Assembly: GCA_024400635.1 (NCBI GenBank)
Contig: JAKSMI010000001.1
Location: 319,534-383,533 of the forward strand
Direction: 5' to 3'
Source: Bacteroidales bacterium
GTDB taxonomy: Bacteria; Bacteroidota; Bacteroidia; Bacteroidales; WCHB1-69
Length of the DNA stretch: 64,000 nucleotides
The translations under genes were made by a program, and so were the position numbers. Each line of letters begins with the position of its first letter. Within the stretch, counting starts at the first letter, position 1. Under the pieces are notes generated by a model that searched no databases, was not told the origin of the DNA, and saw only the letters and a list, made by a program, of their open reading frames with translations. Shown piece by piece: positions 8,224 through 17,734 of the stretch.

Positions 8224-10320
8224 ATGTCTTTGCTCACGCAATATACGCTTTGGCTGTTGCCGCTGTGCCTCCTCGTCGGGGCAGGCTGCGCCGCATTGCT
8301 CTATTACAAGTCTACTAATCTCGATCTTGAAAAACGCAGCCGTATCATCCTCAGCATCCTGCGTGGTTTCTCCGTAGCCTTACTCTGTTTCCTGCTGCTG
8401 GCCCCTATGCTCAAAATGGTTGTCAAGGAATTGGATAAACCTCAAATCATCATTGCCTTAGATAATTCCGAATCCATTATTCTCGCCTCTGACTCATCAT
8501 ACTATCGCAATCAGTATATCAAAGATGTGCAAGATTTGGCTGCCTCTTTCGACAAACATTATGATGTAAGATTATATACCATTGGAAGTAAGAATACCAT
8601 TCATCAGGACTGCGACAATGATATGTTCACCTTCAACGAAAAATCCACCAATCTATCATCGCTTTTTTCAGAAATCGGAACGCTCTATGGCAATCGCAAC
8701 ATAGGCGCTGTCATTCTGATGAGTGACGGCATCATTAATGCCGGCAGCAATCCATACTACCAATCCTCCGCGATGAATTATCCGGTTTTCACCATTGGGT
8801 TGGGCAATCCCGAGACCAGCACCGACCTGCTCATCAATAACGTAAACCACAATAAGCAGGCTCTCAAAGGCAACTATTTTCCCGTGGAAATCAAAATTGC
8901 GGCGACTCAACTATCGGGGAAAGATGTGCAATGTACGCTTTCAGAAGGTGACAATATCCTGATGACGAAAAATTCACACATCAACAGCCGAAATTATTTT
9001 GAGACTGTCCGCACAAACATTGAAGCGACTAGCAAAGGTCTGCACAAATACAAAGTCGAGCTCAATGAACTGGATGGCGAAATAACTTATAAGAACAATG
9101 TCGCCTATTTTTATGTGGAAGTCATCGACAGTAGAGAGAAAATCGCCATTGTTTACAACTCTCCACACCCCGACATCGCAGCATTGAAATCGGCTTTGGA
9201 AAGCAGCGAGACCTACGATATACAAGTTTCCAGCATCCAAGATTTCACATCATCGGTGGAAGACTATTCTCTGATTATCCTGCACCAGCTTCCATCCACA
9301 ACCCAGGCGGCTTCGAATTTGCTTTCTCAAATTCAGAAATCTAAAACATCAGCACTCTATATTATTGGTAGCCAAAACGACCTCAACTCATTCAACAATC
9401 TGAATACAGGACTCAAACTCCAGCAAACCAAAAACCTATTCAACCAGTCAATGCCGCAATTCAATGAGAACTTTACCAGTTTTACGTTTTCAGAAGAGTC
9501 TCGTCAATTGATGAAGAGTCTGCCTCCAATAACCACCTTATTTGGCGACTACAAGACTTCCGTTTCCGCTAATGTTTTCCTTTATCAGAAAATAAATTCA
9601 GTAAATACCGAATATCCCTTGGTTTTGTTCAACGATAACAACGGTACAAAAACAGGCGTCATCTGCGGCACTGGACTCTGGCAATGGAAACTCTACGACT
9701 ATCTTTATACGCAGACCCACGCTCAATTCAACGAAATCGTGATGAAGATGGCCGCCTACTTGTCCGTCAAAGCCGACAAGAGTTTGTTCCGAGTTATGGC
9801 AAAGAATGTTTATGAAGAGTATCAACCCGTAGTCATTACGGCAGAATTATACAATGAAAGTTACGAATTGGTAAACGATGCCGACGTGTCGATTGTCATC
9901 ACCGATGAAAATGGGAATAAACACGAGCAACAACTATCAAAACAAAACTATCAATACGTTTTGGATATGGGGCAACTGCCCATAGGCGACTACACTTGGG
10001 TTTGTTCAACACACTATGGCAAAAACAGTTACAGTAAATCCGGTGCATTCTCGGTAGATGAAGTTTTATTGGAGGCCACACAGACCACCGCCGACCACAA
10101 CCTGCTTCAAAGTCTATCACAGGCCACAAACGGGAAATTCTATCTGCCCGACCAGATGGTTCGGATTGCTCAAGACATACAGTCTGATGACAATATCAAA
10201 CCCATTGCCAACTACACAAAAAAATACAGTCTGCTGCTGAATACGTGGTGGTACTTTGCCCTCATCATGCTATTGCTGGGCATCGAATGGTTCATAAGAA
10301 AATGGAATGGCGGAATTTAA
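8224..10320 (+). CDS. Membrane protein with von Willebrand factor A-like domain
   Basis: A 698-residue protein with two N-terminal membrane segments (about 8-28 and 42-62), a large outside domain and one C-terminal segment (about 673-692, WWYFALIMLLLGIEWFIRKW). The extracytoplasmic part begins with a vWA-like fold: IIIALDNSESI (about 76-86) in the MIDAS position, with AVILMSDGI near 160 as the second motif. Family members of this size are common in Bacteroidota next to DUF4159 genes, as here. Function is unknown; vWA membrane proteins of this kind are often linked to MoxR-type chaperones, but no moxR is in this window. The DUF4159 gene follows 7 bases later, so the two are probably cotranscribed. 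Confidence 0.75.
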   Translation: MSLLTQYTLWLLPLCLLVGAGCAALLYYKSTNLDLEKRSRIILSILRGFSVALLCFLLLAPMLKMVVKELDKPQIIIALDNSESIILASDSSYYRNQYIKDVQDLAASFDKHYDVRLYTIGSKNTIHQDCDNDMFTFNEKSTNLSSLFSEIGTLYGNRNIGAVILMSDGIINAGSNPYYQSSAMNYPVFTIGLGNPETSTDLLINNVNHNKQALKGNYFPVEIKIAATQLSGKDVQCTLSEGDNILMTKNSHINSRNYFETVRTNIEATSKGLHKYKVELNELDGEITYKNNVAYFYVEVIDSREKIAIVYNSPHPDIAALKSALESSETYDIQVSSIQDFTSSVEDYSLIILHQLPSTTQAASNLLSQIQKSKTSALYIIGSQNDLNSFNNLNTGLKLQQTKNLFNQSMPQFNENFTSFTFSEESRQLMKSLPPITTLFGDYKTSVSANVFLYQKINSVNTEYPLVLFNDNNGTKTGVICGTGLWQWKLYDYLYTQTHAQFNEIVMKMAAYLSVKADKSLFRVMAKNVYEEYQPVVITAELYNESYELVNDADVSIVITDENGNKHEQQLSKQNYQYVLDMGQLPIGDYTWVCSTHYGKNSYSKSGAFSVDEVLLEATQTTADHNLLQSLSQATNGKFYLPDQMVRIAQDIQSDDNIKPIANYTKKYSLLLNTWWYFALIMLLLGIEWFIRKWNGGI

Positions 10321-10327
10321 TCTGAAA

Positions 10328-10978
10328 ATGATGAAGAAATTATTGATTTTTATTTTTTTATTACTGATATCCTTTGTCAGCTGGGGCCAAAAAATCGCCT
10401 TACTAAAATATCATGGAGGAGGCGACTGGTACAGCAACCCGACATCCTTGCCCAATCTGATTGCCTTCTGCAACAAGAACCTATCCACCAACATTGACAA
10501 AGAGCCTGCCGCCGTTGAAGTGGGCAGCGCCGATATTTTCCAATATCCCTTTGTGCACATGACAGGACATGGCAATGTGGTTTTCAGTGACGACGAAGCA
10601 AAGAACCTGCGTTTGTATCTTATTTCCGGAGGTTTTCTTCACATTGATGATAATTATGGGCTTAATCCATTCGTTAGAAAGCAGATGAAAGTAGTTTTCC
10701 CCGAATTGGAATTTGTGGAATTGCCTTACAATCACCCTATTTTCCATCAGAAATATGATTTTCCAAGAGGTCTTCCTAAAATTCACGAACATGATGCCAA
10801 GCCGCCACAGGCATTTGGGCTGATATGGGAAGGAAGATTAGTGTGTCTATTCACATACGAATGCGACCTTGGCGACGGCTGGGAAGATGCCATCGTCCAC
10901 GGTGACAGCGACGCCACACGGACCAAAGCCCTGCAGATGGGGGCTAACATTATACAATATGTATTTACGGCGCACTAA
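10328..10978 (+). CDS. DUF4159 domain protein, secreted
   Basis: A 216-residue exported protein of the DUF4159 family. A signal peptide (MMKKLLIFIFLLL, cleavage after VSWGQ) is followed by the domain with KIALLKYHGGGDWYSNPTSL, VHMTGHGNVVFSDDEAKNLR and GGFLHIDDNYGLNP. The fold is thought to resemble class I glutamine amidotransferases, with no proven activity. An upstream in-frame ATG at 10307 would overlap the previous gene and put charged residues before the signal peptide, so I prefer the ATG pair at 10328/10331. DUF4159 and vWA membrane proteins recur as neighbours in this phylum, which suggests a joint role at the envelope. Confidence 0.85.
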   Translation: MMKKLLIFIFLLLISFVSWGQKIALLKYHGGGDWYSNPTSLPNLIAFCNKNLSTNIDKEPAAVEVGSADIFQYPFVHMTGHGNVVFSDDEAKNLRLYLISGGFLHIDDNYGLNPFVRKQMKVVFPELEFVELPYNHPIFHQKYDFPRGLPKIHEHDAKPPQAFGLIWEGRLVCLFTYECDLGDGWEDAIVHGDSDATRTKALQMGANIIQYVFTAH

Positions 10979-10981
10979 ATT

Positions 10982-11413
10982 CTAGTAATAGCGTCTCCGA
11001 TGCACATCCGAAGAATCCCACGACTGAAACAAGAGAATTTCGTGGATTCTTTGAATAATCATAATGAACAATTTCAAATCATTTTCGGCAAACCACCTGA
11101 TGGCTTCGTCATTCTTTTGGCAAGCCAAAGCAAATTTCAACAAGAAATCGCAGTTGTATTTCTTCAGCCATAAAATGGCATTGTCTTCACCATCAATAGC
11201 ATTGCTCAACACTCCGAATTCGGGGTAGCCACTCTGCTTAATGAGCCAATCAAGAGCATCAGTATCGGAATTGATGGCATTAGCCAGCGCAGCCAACTCG
11301 GGGAAGCCGTTATTGAATAGAAAATCCAAAAAATTCTTGTCGCCCTTCAATCCTTCAAGGAAGGCGAGAAGAATTTTGGTATCATAATCGGTAAGGCTAT
11401 GCAACTGGGGCAC
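10982..11413 (-). CDS. Small helical-repeat protein, unknown function
   Basis: A 143-residue protein that I do not recognise. It has about three copies of a 26-27 residue helical repeat: PELAALANAINSDTDALDWL, PEFGVLSNAIDGEDNAILWL, and FLLKFALACQKNDEAIRWF. The pattern NAI-x-(4-5)-A-(I/L)-x-W-(L/F) is clear in the first two and weaker in the third. There is no signal peptide or membrane segment, so it is likely cytoplasmic. The start codon is GTG. It begins 3 bases after the glnS stop and is surely translated from the same mRNA. Position after glnS may be incidental. Confidence 0.65.
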   Translation of the reverse strand: MPQLHSLTDYDTKILLAFLEGLKGDKNFLDFLFNNGFPELAALANAINSDTDALDWLIKQSGYPEFGVLSNAIDGEDNAILWLKKYNCDFLLKFALACQKNDEAIRWFAENDLKLFIMIIQRIHEILLFQSWDSSDVHRRRYY

Positions 11414-11416
11414 GGC

Positions 11417-13042
11417 TTATTGTTTTAAACTGACAGTTTTATTGAATACCAGATGCTCTTCCGTGGAATCCTTGTCGACACAGAAATATCCCGTACGTTC
11501 AAACTGGTAATAATCTGCTTTGTTTTTCAGTGTAAGGTTTTCTTCGATATAACCTTTGGTGATATGCAATGAATCTGGATTCAGGTGGTCCAGGAAAGTC
11601 TGACCTTCTTCGCAATCATCGGGAGCTGGGACATTGAAAAGACGTTCGAAGAGGCGGATTTCAGCTTCCTTAGCGTGTTTCACGTCGACCCAATGGATGG
11701 TAGCCTTCACCTTGCGATTGCTATTGGCGCCACCACTCTTGGTTTCAGGATCATAATCCACATGGATGACTGAAACATTGCCCTCGGCATCTTTTTCGAT
11801 GCTTGTGCATTTCACGATGTAAGCATATTTCAGACGCACTTCACCACCTACGGTGAGACGATAGAATTTCTTATCAGCATTTTCTCTAAAATCGGCACGT
11901 TCAATCCAAAGTTCCTTTCCAAAAGGAACTTTACGAGTCCCCGCATTAGGATCTTCAGGGTTGTTGGTGGCATCAAGTTCTTCTGTCTGACCTTCAGGAT
12001 AATTATCAATAATCAATTTCACCGGATCAAGGACGGCCATCGTACGAGTGGCAACTTTATTCAAATCTTCGCGAGCGCAGAATTCGAGCAAAGAGACATC
12101 GATAACATTGTCACGTTTGGCGACACCGACAGTTTCAGCAAAATTGCGGATAGACTGTGGTGTGTAACCACGACGGCGAAGGCCGCAAACGGTCGGCATT
12201 CGAGGATCATCCCAACCCATGACATGATGTTCTTTCACAAGTTGCATGAGCTTTCGCTTGCTCATAATAGTATAACTTAGATTCAGACGGGCAAACTCGA
12301 TCTGCTGGGGATGATGAATGTGCAACGCTTCGCAGAACCAATCGTAAAGCGGACGGTGCACTTCAAATTCCAAGGTACAGATAGAATGTGTAATACCTTC
12401 TATTGAGTCACTTTGTCCATGAGCATAGTCATACATCGGATAGATGCACCACTTATCACCAGTTCGATGGTGGGTGGTATGCAAAATTCGATACATGATA
12501 GGATCTCGCATGTGCATATTGGGAGAAGTCATACCGGTTTTAGCACGAAGGACTTTGCTGCCATCGGGAAATTCTCCAGCACGCATGCGGCGGAAAAGAT
12601 CGAGATTTTCTTCGATGCTACGGTTGCGATAAGGGCTTTCTGTACCAGGCTTGGTTGGAACGCCTCGCATTGCGCTGATTTCTTCCTGAGTAGAATCATC
12701 GACGTAAGCCAAACCTTCCTGGATGAGTCTTTCAGCCCATTCATACAGCTGTTCGAAATAGTCGGAAGCATAATGTTCCTCTGCCCATTCATAGCCCAAC
12801 CACTTGATATCCTCTCTGATGGAATCCACATATTCCACATCTTCCTTTACAGGATTAGTATCATCAAAACGAAGATTGGTAACACCACCATATTTTTTTG
12901 CGATACCGAAATTGATACAAATGGATTTAGCATGTCCAATATGCAGATAACCGTTCGGTTCGGGGGGAAAACGGGTGTGAACTTTAGCGTCATTTTTATT
13001 ATTTCTAATGTCTTCTTCGATGATTTCTTCTATAAAATTCAT
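11417..13042 (-). CDS. glnS: Glutamine--tRNA ligase
   Basis: A 541-residue class I synthetase that charges tRNA-Gln. The HIGH motif is at 34-37 in [15 protein letters not shown], and the KMSKS equivalent is the MSKR variant seen in GlnRS ([11 protein letters not shown]). [19 protein letters not shown] and the C-terminal anticodon-binding beta-barrels are present; the length is normal. A GlnRS gene implies direct charging of tRNA-Gln, as in Bacteroides. A -7 box lies upstream at 13101-13108. Confidence 0.97.
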   Translation of the reverse strand: MNFIEEIIEEDIRNNKNDAKVHTRFPPEPNGYLHIGHAKSICINFGIAKKYGGVTNLRFDDTNPVKEDVEYVDSIREDIKWLGYEWAEEHYASDYFEQLYEWAERLIQEGLAYVDDSTQEEISAMRGVPTKPGTESPYRNRSIEENLDLFRRMRAGEFPDGSKVLRAKTGMTSPNMHMRDPIMYRILHTTHHRTGDKWCIYPMYDYAHGQSDSIEGITHSICTLEFEVHRPLYDWFCEALHIHHPQQIEFARLNLSYTIMSKRKLMQLVKEHHVMGWDDPRMPTVCGLRRRGYTPQSIRNFAETVGVAKRDNVIDVSLLEFCAREDLNKVATRTMAVLDPVKLIIDNYPEGQTEELDATNNPEDPNAGTRKVPFGKELWIERADFRENADKKFYRLTVGGEVRLKYAYIVKCTSIEKDAEGNVSVIHVDYDPETKSGGANSNRKVKATIHWVDVKHAKEAEIRLFERLFNVPAPDDCEEGQTFLDHLNPDSLHITKGYIEENLTLKNKADYYQFERTGYFCVDKDSTEEHLVFNKTVSLKQ

Positions 13043-13100
13043 AATTTCAAGCCGTTAAGGATGATACTTCCGTGAGCTGTAATTTCAACATTACAAACTG

Positions 13101-13108
13101 CAAAAATA
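13101..13108 (-). promoter_or_regulatory. -7 box for glnS
   Basis: The minus strand reads TATTTTTG, 58 bases before the glnS start codon. It matches the Bacteroidota -7 consensus. Confidence 0.55.
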
Positions 13109-13441
13109 AGTAAAAAATTTTTACGTTTAGATTTTTTTAGCGAGCATTCAGATAAAAAATGAGGCCATCACCATTTTGCACTCTCACAAAATGAACATTC
13201 CAAGACCCAATTTCACATTATCAATTTTTAATTCGAAACACTCCCAATTCCCCCTGAATTAAATTAACAAATCAATTTTCCATTTGTTAATTTAATTCGC
13301 TATTAATCTGAATATTAGGAATGTAAAAATTTTCTCAAATCGAACATTCTCATCATTTATTTGCATATTTTTGTAATTCGATTATTTTAATTTGTAATTA
13401 TTTATTTTATTATTATTATCTATATTTAATACTATTTGATT
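13109..13441. other. AT-rich intergenic stretch, left edge of the island
   Basis: About 330 bases with no convincing gene. It is very AT-rich with several near-palindromic TTAATTTAATT-type runs (13256-13311). A TATTTTTG box at 13366-13373 could drive the broken gene that follows. It marks the change from core genes to the accessory island. Confidence 0.5.
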
Positions 13442-14187
13442 ATGAAGGAAAAGACTTTTGAAGAGCCGATTTGCCACATTGACCCACTATCCGATTACGG
13501 CTTTAAGCGCATGTTCGCCTTAGACGGATGCCCATCCAGCGCGGGCTCGCCTACGCCAGCAGACTCATCAGCAACTCTATCACCGTCAGGGACAGGAAGT
13601 ACAGGATCGCAAAGGTCTGCGTGGTCTGCATCATGGAGCAGCCCGACCGACTGGCCCTGAAGCGCAACGAGAAGGTCTGGTTCGTCAACTTCAAGGACGA
13701 CTTCGGCAACATTATTTCCGACAACCCCACCTTTTGTATCGTAGAATTAGGTGTCTTTGCACGCGAAAAGAAGGCCCCGAAAACGGAGCAGGAAATCCTG
13801 GCACACGTGTTCAACAACATGCGCCAGATGACGGAGCTGCCGCGACTGGCGAGCGGAAATTCCTTTTTCGAGACGATATTCAAGCGTTGCAACTACAAAA
13901 TATTCAGCGATATGGAAAAGGACGAGTACAAGAAGAGCATTTGGGATTATGCCGACGTGCAGAGCGGCATGGAACTGGTTCGCGAGGAGGCCTTCCTTGA
14001 CGGGATGGAGAAGGGAAGAGAGGAAGGAAGAACGGAAGGTGAAGCGATCGGCGAAGCAAGGGGTGAAGCCAAAAGGAATCACGAAGTCGCCCGCAATATG
14101 TTGTCTGAAGGCATTGATATGGCTTTGATCTGTAAAATCACTGGTCTAACGGAAGAGGAAATCAAGGGGCTAGAAAATAAGGAATAG
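13442..14187 (+). pseudogene. Rpn-family nuclease/transposase with internal deletion
   Basis: Remains of a PD-(D/E)XK nuclease-family protein (Rpn, 'recombination-promoting nuclease', TIGR01784 type). The first frame starts at ATG 13442 and gives KEKTFEEPICHIDPLSDYGF then KRMFA, the usual family N-terminus. From about 13540 the family sequence continues in another frame as YASRLISNSITVRDRKYRIA, NPTFCIVELGVFAREKKAP and the usual C-terminus: charged EKGREEGRTEGEAIGEARGE, then GLTEEEIKGLE. Roughly 80 codons between the two parts, including nuclease core residues, are missing and the frame is changed. A shortened C-terminal product could still be made from ATG 13528 but would lack the catalytic centre. 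Confidence 0.75.
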
Positions 14188-14188
14188 C

Positions 14189-14321
14189 TCAAATAAATGT
14201 GCCTGCTCCAAAAGAATAGTCGATTCTCCTGGCATACAGTTCGTCACCCATTCGGTCACAGATATTATGACTCCAAACAAGCGGAACGATACCCAGGGTA
14301 AGCCAGGAAAAAATAAAGACA
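14189..14321 (-). pseudogene. DUF4234 membrane protein fragment
   Basis: A short open stretch on the minus strand reads VFIFSWLTLGIVPLVWSHNI followed by CDRMGDELYARRIDYSFGAG and then a stop. This matches from memory the last third of DUF4234 membrane proteins of Bacteroidota (SWLTLGIxPLVWxHxIxxRxGDEL). The N-terminal part is absent; the frame runs directly out of the 3' end of the DUF4143 ATPase gene. It looks like a leftover rather than a working gene. Confidence 0.5.
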
Positions 14322-14325
14322 GACC

Positions 14326-15636
14326 TTATTTCTGAAGACTTTCTAAAAAAGATTCCGTGGCATAGAGCGGCACATTCTCCATCCATTGTTGATCTTCGTA
14401 TGGTTTGAGAGAAAATCGCACAGCCTTCAGCTGTTGCGCTTGAAAGTCGTGATTCACAAAAAGAGACAGCGATTTGCTTTTGACATTTTCGGCAGCCTTG
14501 ACTTCGACAGGAACTATACGTTCCTCTGTCTGTATTAAAAAGTCAATCTCCATCGTGGAGTTATCTTTGCTGAAATAAAAAGACTTTGTGTCTAATGCGG
14601 AACAGATATGTTGAAGGACGAAATTTTCGGCGAAAGCACCTTTAAATTCCACGAATGCGTAGTCGGCCAGCAACAACATATTGGGATTGGCCTCAGTTAA
14701 ACAGGCCAGCAATCCGCAGTCAAGCAAATATAGTTTAAAAGAGGCGTTGTCGGCATAAAATTTGAGTGGTGGCGTTGGAATTTTACATTTTTCCACCCGA
14801 ACGACGAGACCTGCATCAACCAGCCACTGCATAGCCGTTTCGAAATCCTTGGCACGAGCACCCTTTTTGATGGAGCCGTAAAAAAACTTCTTGTTTTCCA
14901 AAGACAATTGCGTGGGAATGCTTTCCCATACTTGATGGATACGCTGTATCTGGGTTTTTGTATGTTTGGACATATCAAGATAATATGTTTCAAGAATCTC
15001 GTGCTGAATACTTCTCACCGCCTTCACATCGCGGGTATTAACATATTTTGCAACGGCTTCAGGCATTCCCCCAACGAAATAGTATTGTCTGAGATATTCG
15101 ACAAGCGGTTCGTGCAATGGTTTCATAGCTTCCCAATCCAAGGCATTGAGTACCTCCACCCACCGGTGTTTCCCGCAGGCGAGCAGGTACTCGTTGAATG
15201 TCATAGGGTACATTTTGAGCATATTGACCTTGCCCACGGGGAAAGACTCGTTTTCTTTGAGTTGGATGCCTAAAAGGGAACCGGCCACAACCACGTGCAG
15301 TGAGCGGCAGTCTTCGCAGAAATATTTGAGAGAGGAAATACCGTTGGCGACTTCCTGTATTTCGTCAAAAAACAGCAAGGTTTCACCGATAGTGATTGAC
15401 ACATCGCAGTATCGTTCTATTTCGACGATAATCCGGCGAATATTGAAATCTCGGAAGAGATTGGTAGCGAAAGCATCTCTATGGCAATTGACATAGACCA
15501 GATTTCGGAACTCATTTTGGCCGAATTTTTTAAGGATATAAGTTTTGCCCACCTGCCGAGCGCCCAGTAAAATAAGGGGTTTTCTGTCCTGCTTGTTCTT
15601 CCAGGACAAAAGTTGTCGATAAATTGTCCGTTCCAT
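14326..15636 (-). CDS. AAA-family ATPase with DUF4143 domain
   Basis: A 436-residue protein with an N-terminal AAA_14 ATPase domain and a C-terminal DUF4143 domain that is PD-(D/E)XK-like. Walker A is GARQVGKT (25-32) and Walker B is LLFFDEIQE (about 87-95). VVVAGSLLGIQL and PMTFNEYLLACG are family hallmarks. The C-terminal part contains MEIDFLIQTEERIVPVEVKA, whose E/D...EVK pattern fits a nuclease-like core. Such genes occur in many copies in Bacteroidales; their role is unknown. It is a single-gene unit with its own -7 box and sits at the left edge of the island. Confidence 0.85.
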   Translation of the reverse strand: MERTIYRQLLSWKNKQDRKPLILLGARQVGKTYILKKFGQNEFRNLVYVNCHRDAFATNLFRDFNIRRIIVEIERYCDVSITIGETLLFFDEIQEVANGISSLKYFCEDCRSLHVVVAGSLLGIQLKENESFPVGKVNMLKMYPMTFNEYLLACGKHRWVEVLNALDWEAMKPLHEPLVEYLRQYYFVGGMPEAVAKYVNTRDVKAVRSIQHEILETYYLDMSKHTKTQIQRIHQVWESIPTQLSLENKKFFYGSIKKGARAKDFETAMQWLVDAGLVVRVEKCKIPTPPLKFYADNASFKLYLLDCGLLACLTEANPNMLLLADYAFVEFKGAFAENFVLQHICSALDTKSFYFSKDNSTMEIDFLIQTEERIVPVEVKAAENVKSKSLSLFVNHDFQAQQLKAVRFSLKPYEDQQWMENVPLYATESFLESLQK

Positions 15637-15659
15637 AGATCACAATCTTTTTTCACTGG

Positions 15660-15667
15660 CAAAAATA
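15660..15667 (-). promoter_or_regulatory. -7 box for the left DUF4143 ATPase
   Basis: TATTTTTG on the minus strand, 23 bases before the start codon. Confidence 0.6.
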
Positions 15668-15827
15668 CACTTTTTTTGTGGAATAAAAACATATATTACA
15701 CACTTTTTATGTGGAATATTTTTAAAAAAACAACATTTTTTTTGGGTTATAATGATTTTTTTATTATCGGAATTATCCCTTTTAGTTTTGTAAAAGATTT
15801 TTATACGAGAATGTTTTTTTCCGTTAC

Positions 15828-16020
15828 TTTCTTTATAACCCAAAGAAAGGTTTGATAGCTGATGTAGAAACTTTATGCGCCACGACAATTCCCCTCCTTT
15901 GTTGTATAGCCCAATGGGTTGAAATATAAAAACATAGTTTGCGTTACACAACAAAAGGAGGGGTGGCCGTAGGCCGGAGTGGTTATGTCGGCTTGATATT
16001 TTTGCTACTTTTCTATTAAA
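15828..16020. repeat. Cluster of inverted repeats (REP/MITE-like remnant)
   Basis: The gene-free stretch 15637-16155 holds several dyads and nothing that looks coding. CTTTCTTT (15828-15835) faces AAAGAAAG (15842-15849). CCCCTCCTTTGTTGT (15891-15905) faces ACAACAAAAGGAGGGG (15948-15963) with one mismatch position. The latter is followed by TGGCCGTAGGCCGGAGTGG, a GC-rich dyad. From memory such AGGAGGGGTGGCC motifs recur between genes in Bacteroidota, so this looks like a non-coding mobile repeat. A further AT-rich dyad lies near 16007-16028. Confidence 0.5.
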
Positions 16021-16068
16021 AGAAAGGTGGCGGAAAATTAGGCGTATAGGTCAAAATGCGGGCTGGAA

Positions 16069-16102
16069 AAAAGACATAGTGGCTCTATAGGTCTTTTTTT
16101 TT
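16069..16102. terminator. Terminator after the HTH/protease/PIN operon
   Basis: AAAAAGACATAG faces CTATAGGTCTTTTT around a short loop, with a two-base bulge. On the minus strand it is followed by a run of T and lies about 55 bases after the PIN gene stop. On the plus strand it is also followed by T. Confidence 0.55.
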
Positions 16103-16155
16103 GAGGTGGACAACTATTTGAACTAAATGGTAAAGATGAGAGGAAATGATGGAGT

Positions 16156-16665
16156 TTAAAGATTGACATTAGGGCTATATTGTCCAATCTTGATATTCGG
16201 CAACCTATGTCCCTCTGTAATAAGTTTGCATATTGCATCATCAATGTCGCTTTCGATCATCACTCCTCTTTGCCAAGCATAGTAAAAGAAGTCTAAAGTG
16301 GTGAGATATGTGATATTGTTGGCGGTACAATAATCTTTAATATCCCGCAGATTGCTGCTGCCTACGACATCGTGATTGAATTTACAATAGGCCATGCAAG
16401 CACTTTCTCCTGAACCAAACTTTTCAGTAAGCAGGGCATATTCTCTCAGCATTTCTCCGGAGGGAGAAAAAGGGATTACAGCCATTGTCTTTAGGTGATA
16501 GCAGATGTTGTCAATCTTAACTTTCAAGGTCTTACATTCATCATATACCTTACTAAGCACAATGTGATCGTACTCTTTGAAAATCAGAGGGAGGACAGTC
16601 AGGTAACCTGATTCTGAGAAATGGATGAGCACATCCGCGTCCAGTACGATTTTAGTTTTCGCCAT
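16156..16665 (-). CDS. PIN-like (DUF3368-type) putative ribonuclease toxin
   Basis: A 169-residue PIN-fold protein. The start KIVLDADVLIHF carries the first acidic pair (D9, D11), GSGESACMAYC holds the central acidic residue (E87), and NLRDIKDYCTANNITYLTTL contains D108 and the last strand. This order fits the PIN catalytic pattern, and the C-terminal layout is like DUF3368 proteins. PIN proteins are mostly Mg-dependent ribonucleases and are common toxins. It overlaps the protease gene by 14 bases and is last in a three-gene operon with an HTH regulator. A toxin role is inferred from context. Confidence 0.7.
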   Translation of the reverse strand: MAKTKIVLDADVLIHFSESGYLTVLPLIFKEYDHIVLSKVYDECKTLKVKIDNICYHLKTMAVIPFSPSGEMLREYALLTEKFGSGESACMAYCKFNHDVVGSSNLRDIKDYCTANNITYLTTLDFFYYAWQRGVMIESDIDDAICKLITEGHRLPNIKIGQYSPNVNL

Positions 16666-17362
16666 AGGTGATTAGGTTCATCAATTCGTTGTAATGGCCT
16701 TCGGATATTTTATCATTTTCGTACAGGATGCGTGCTTTGCTGCCGTAGTCTCCAATGACCAATCCCTCATTGCCGGATTGGTAAAGTGTTTGGTCAATGC
16801 CATATTGGGCCGCCACCTCATTGATGTTCACATTCAAAAAAGTCTGCAACTGTTCTTCGGAAATCAGTTTCAGCCGTTTCAATCTATAAGCCATGGCTTG
16901 GTGAGAAACGCCAAACAGTTGTTCCAACCGGAGCACTGTCGCCTTAGAAACGGTACGGTTCACAATTTCGGAATCCGGGATGTTCATCAAGACACCGTTT
17001 TTCGGCATTAGCAGGCAGGAGGCGAAAAGATCCGCGTTCTTTTCGTTAGGATCCTTGTCACCTGTTTCGCTACAAAAATGCGGAACAGGATGTTCATCCA
17101 CATAAAGGTGGTAGAGTTCGTGAGCGATGGTGAAATGCTGACGACCTCTTGTGCTGTTGGAGTTGATGAGCATAAAGCATTTGCCATCCTTCGTTTTTAT
17201 GGAAAGACCGCAGGACTGGTCCGATAGCGGACGATACAGGGCCAGAATGTTCAATTTCCGGAGGATTGTCTTCGTATGGAGCGGCTCGGATTCACTCACG
17301 CCCCATTCACCTCTTAGTTTGTTGGCGAGGTTTTCCACAATATCAAGCGTAAGCAGTTTCAT
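16652..17362 (-). CDS. ImmA/IrrE-family metallopeptidase
   Basis: A 236-residue zinc protease of the COG2856 family. The zinc motif HELYH is at 81-85 within QHFTIAHELYHLYVDEH, and the third ligand is probably E107 in NEKNADLFASCLLMP, a hallmark of the family. Relatives such as ImmA cleave partner repressors to switch on phage or conjugative element genes. Its start codon shares one base with the HTH stop codon and its end overlaps the PIN gene, so the three products are translationally coupled. The likely substrate is the HTH protein or a PIN-HTH complex, but that is inference. Confidence 0.85.
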   Translation of the reverse strand: MKLLTLDIVENLANKLRGEWGVSESEPLHTKTILRKLNILALYRPLSDQSCGLSIKTKDGKCFMLINSNSTRGRQHFTIAHELYHLYVDEHPVPHFCSETGDKDPNEKNADLFASCLLMPKNGVLMNIPDSEIVNRTVSKATVLRLEQLFGVSHQAMAYRLKRLKLISEEQLQTFLNVNINEVAAQYGIDQTLYQSGNEGLVIGDYGSKARILYENDKISEGHYNELMNLITYGEN

Positions 17363-17694
17363 TACTTCAGAAGATTATCCATTTTCAAATAATTCATCAC
17401 CACGTTTTTGAAGGCGGCCACTTCGCGCATGTCTTCAACGGAAAGATTGTCCACACGAAAAGCGCCAACCAGCATATTGTCAACCAAAGAAGCATCTTCT
17501 TCGTAAAAGAGGCTGAGTTTGCACCCCAGCAGTGCCGCGGCTTTTTCCAAAATATCGAGAGGAACTTCCCGTTCCCCCAATTCATAATTGGAATAGGCGG
17601 AGCGTTGAATACCTAAAAACGAAGCCATTTGTTCTTGGGTGAATCTGTTTGCCTTACGAAACTTTGCAAGGTTGTTTCCGACTATATGATTCAT
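17362..17694 (-). CDS. XRE-family HTH regulator (antitoxin/repressor)
   Basis: A 110-residue DNA-binding protein. The helix-turn-helix is NLAKFRKANRFTQEQMASFL followed by GIQRSAYSNYELGEREVP (about residues 8-45), a typical Xre/Cro HTH_3 domain, with a short C-terminal tail. I start it at ATG 17694; a longer frame to 17748 would run over the -7 box and operator. It is first in the operon with the ImmA/IrrE protease and PIN protein. A 9-bp inverted repeat spans the promoter, consistent with autoregulation. Confidence 0.85.
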   Translation of the reverse strand: MNHIVGNNLAKFRKANRFTQEQMASFLGIQRSAYSNYELGEREVPLDILEKAAALLGCKLSLFYEEDASLVDNMLVGAFRVDNLSVEDMREVAAFKNVVMNYLKMDNLLK

Positions 17695-17734
17695 AATAAA
17701 ATATTTAATGCGCTTTACTGTAATTTTATTTCCG

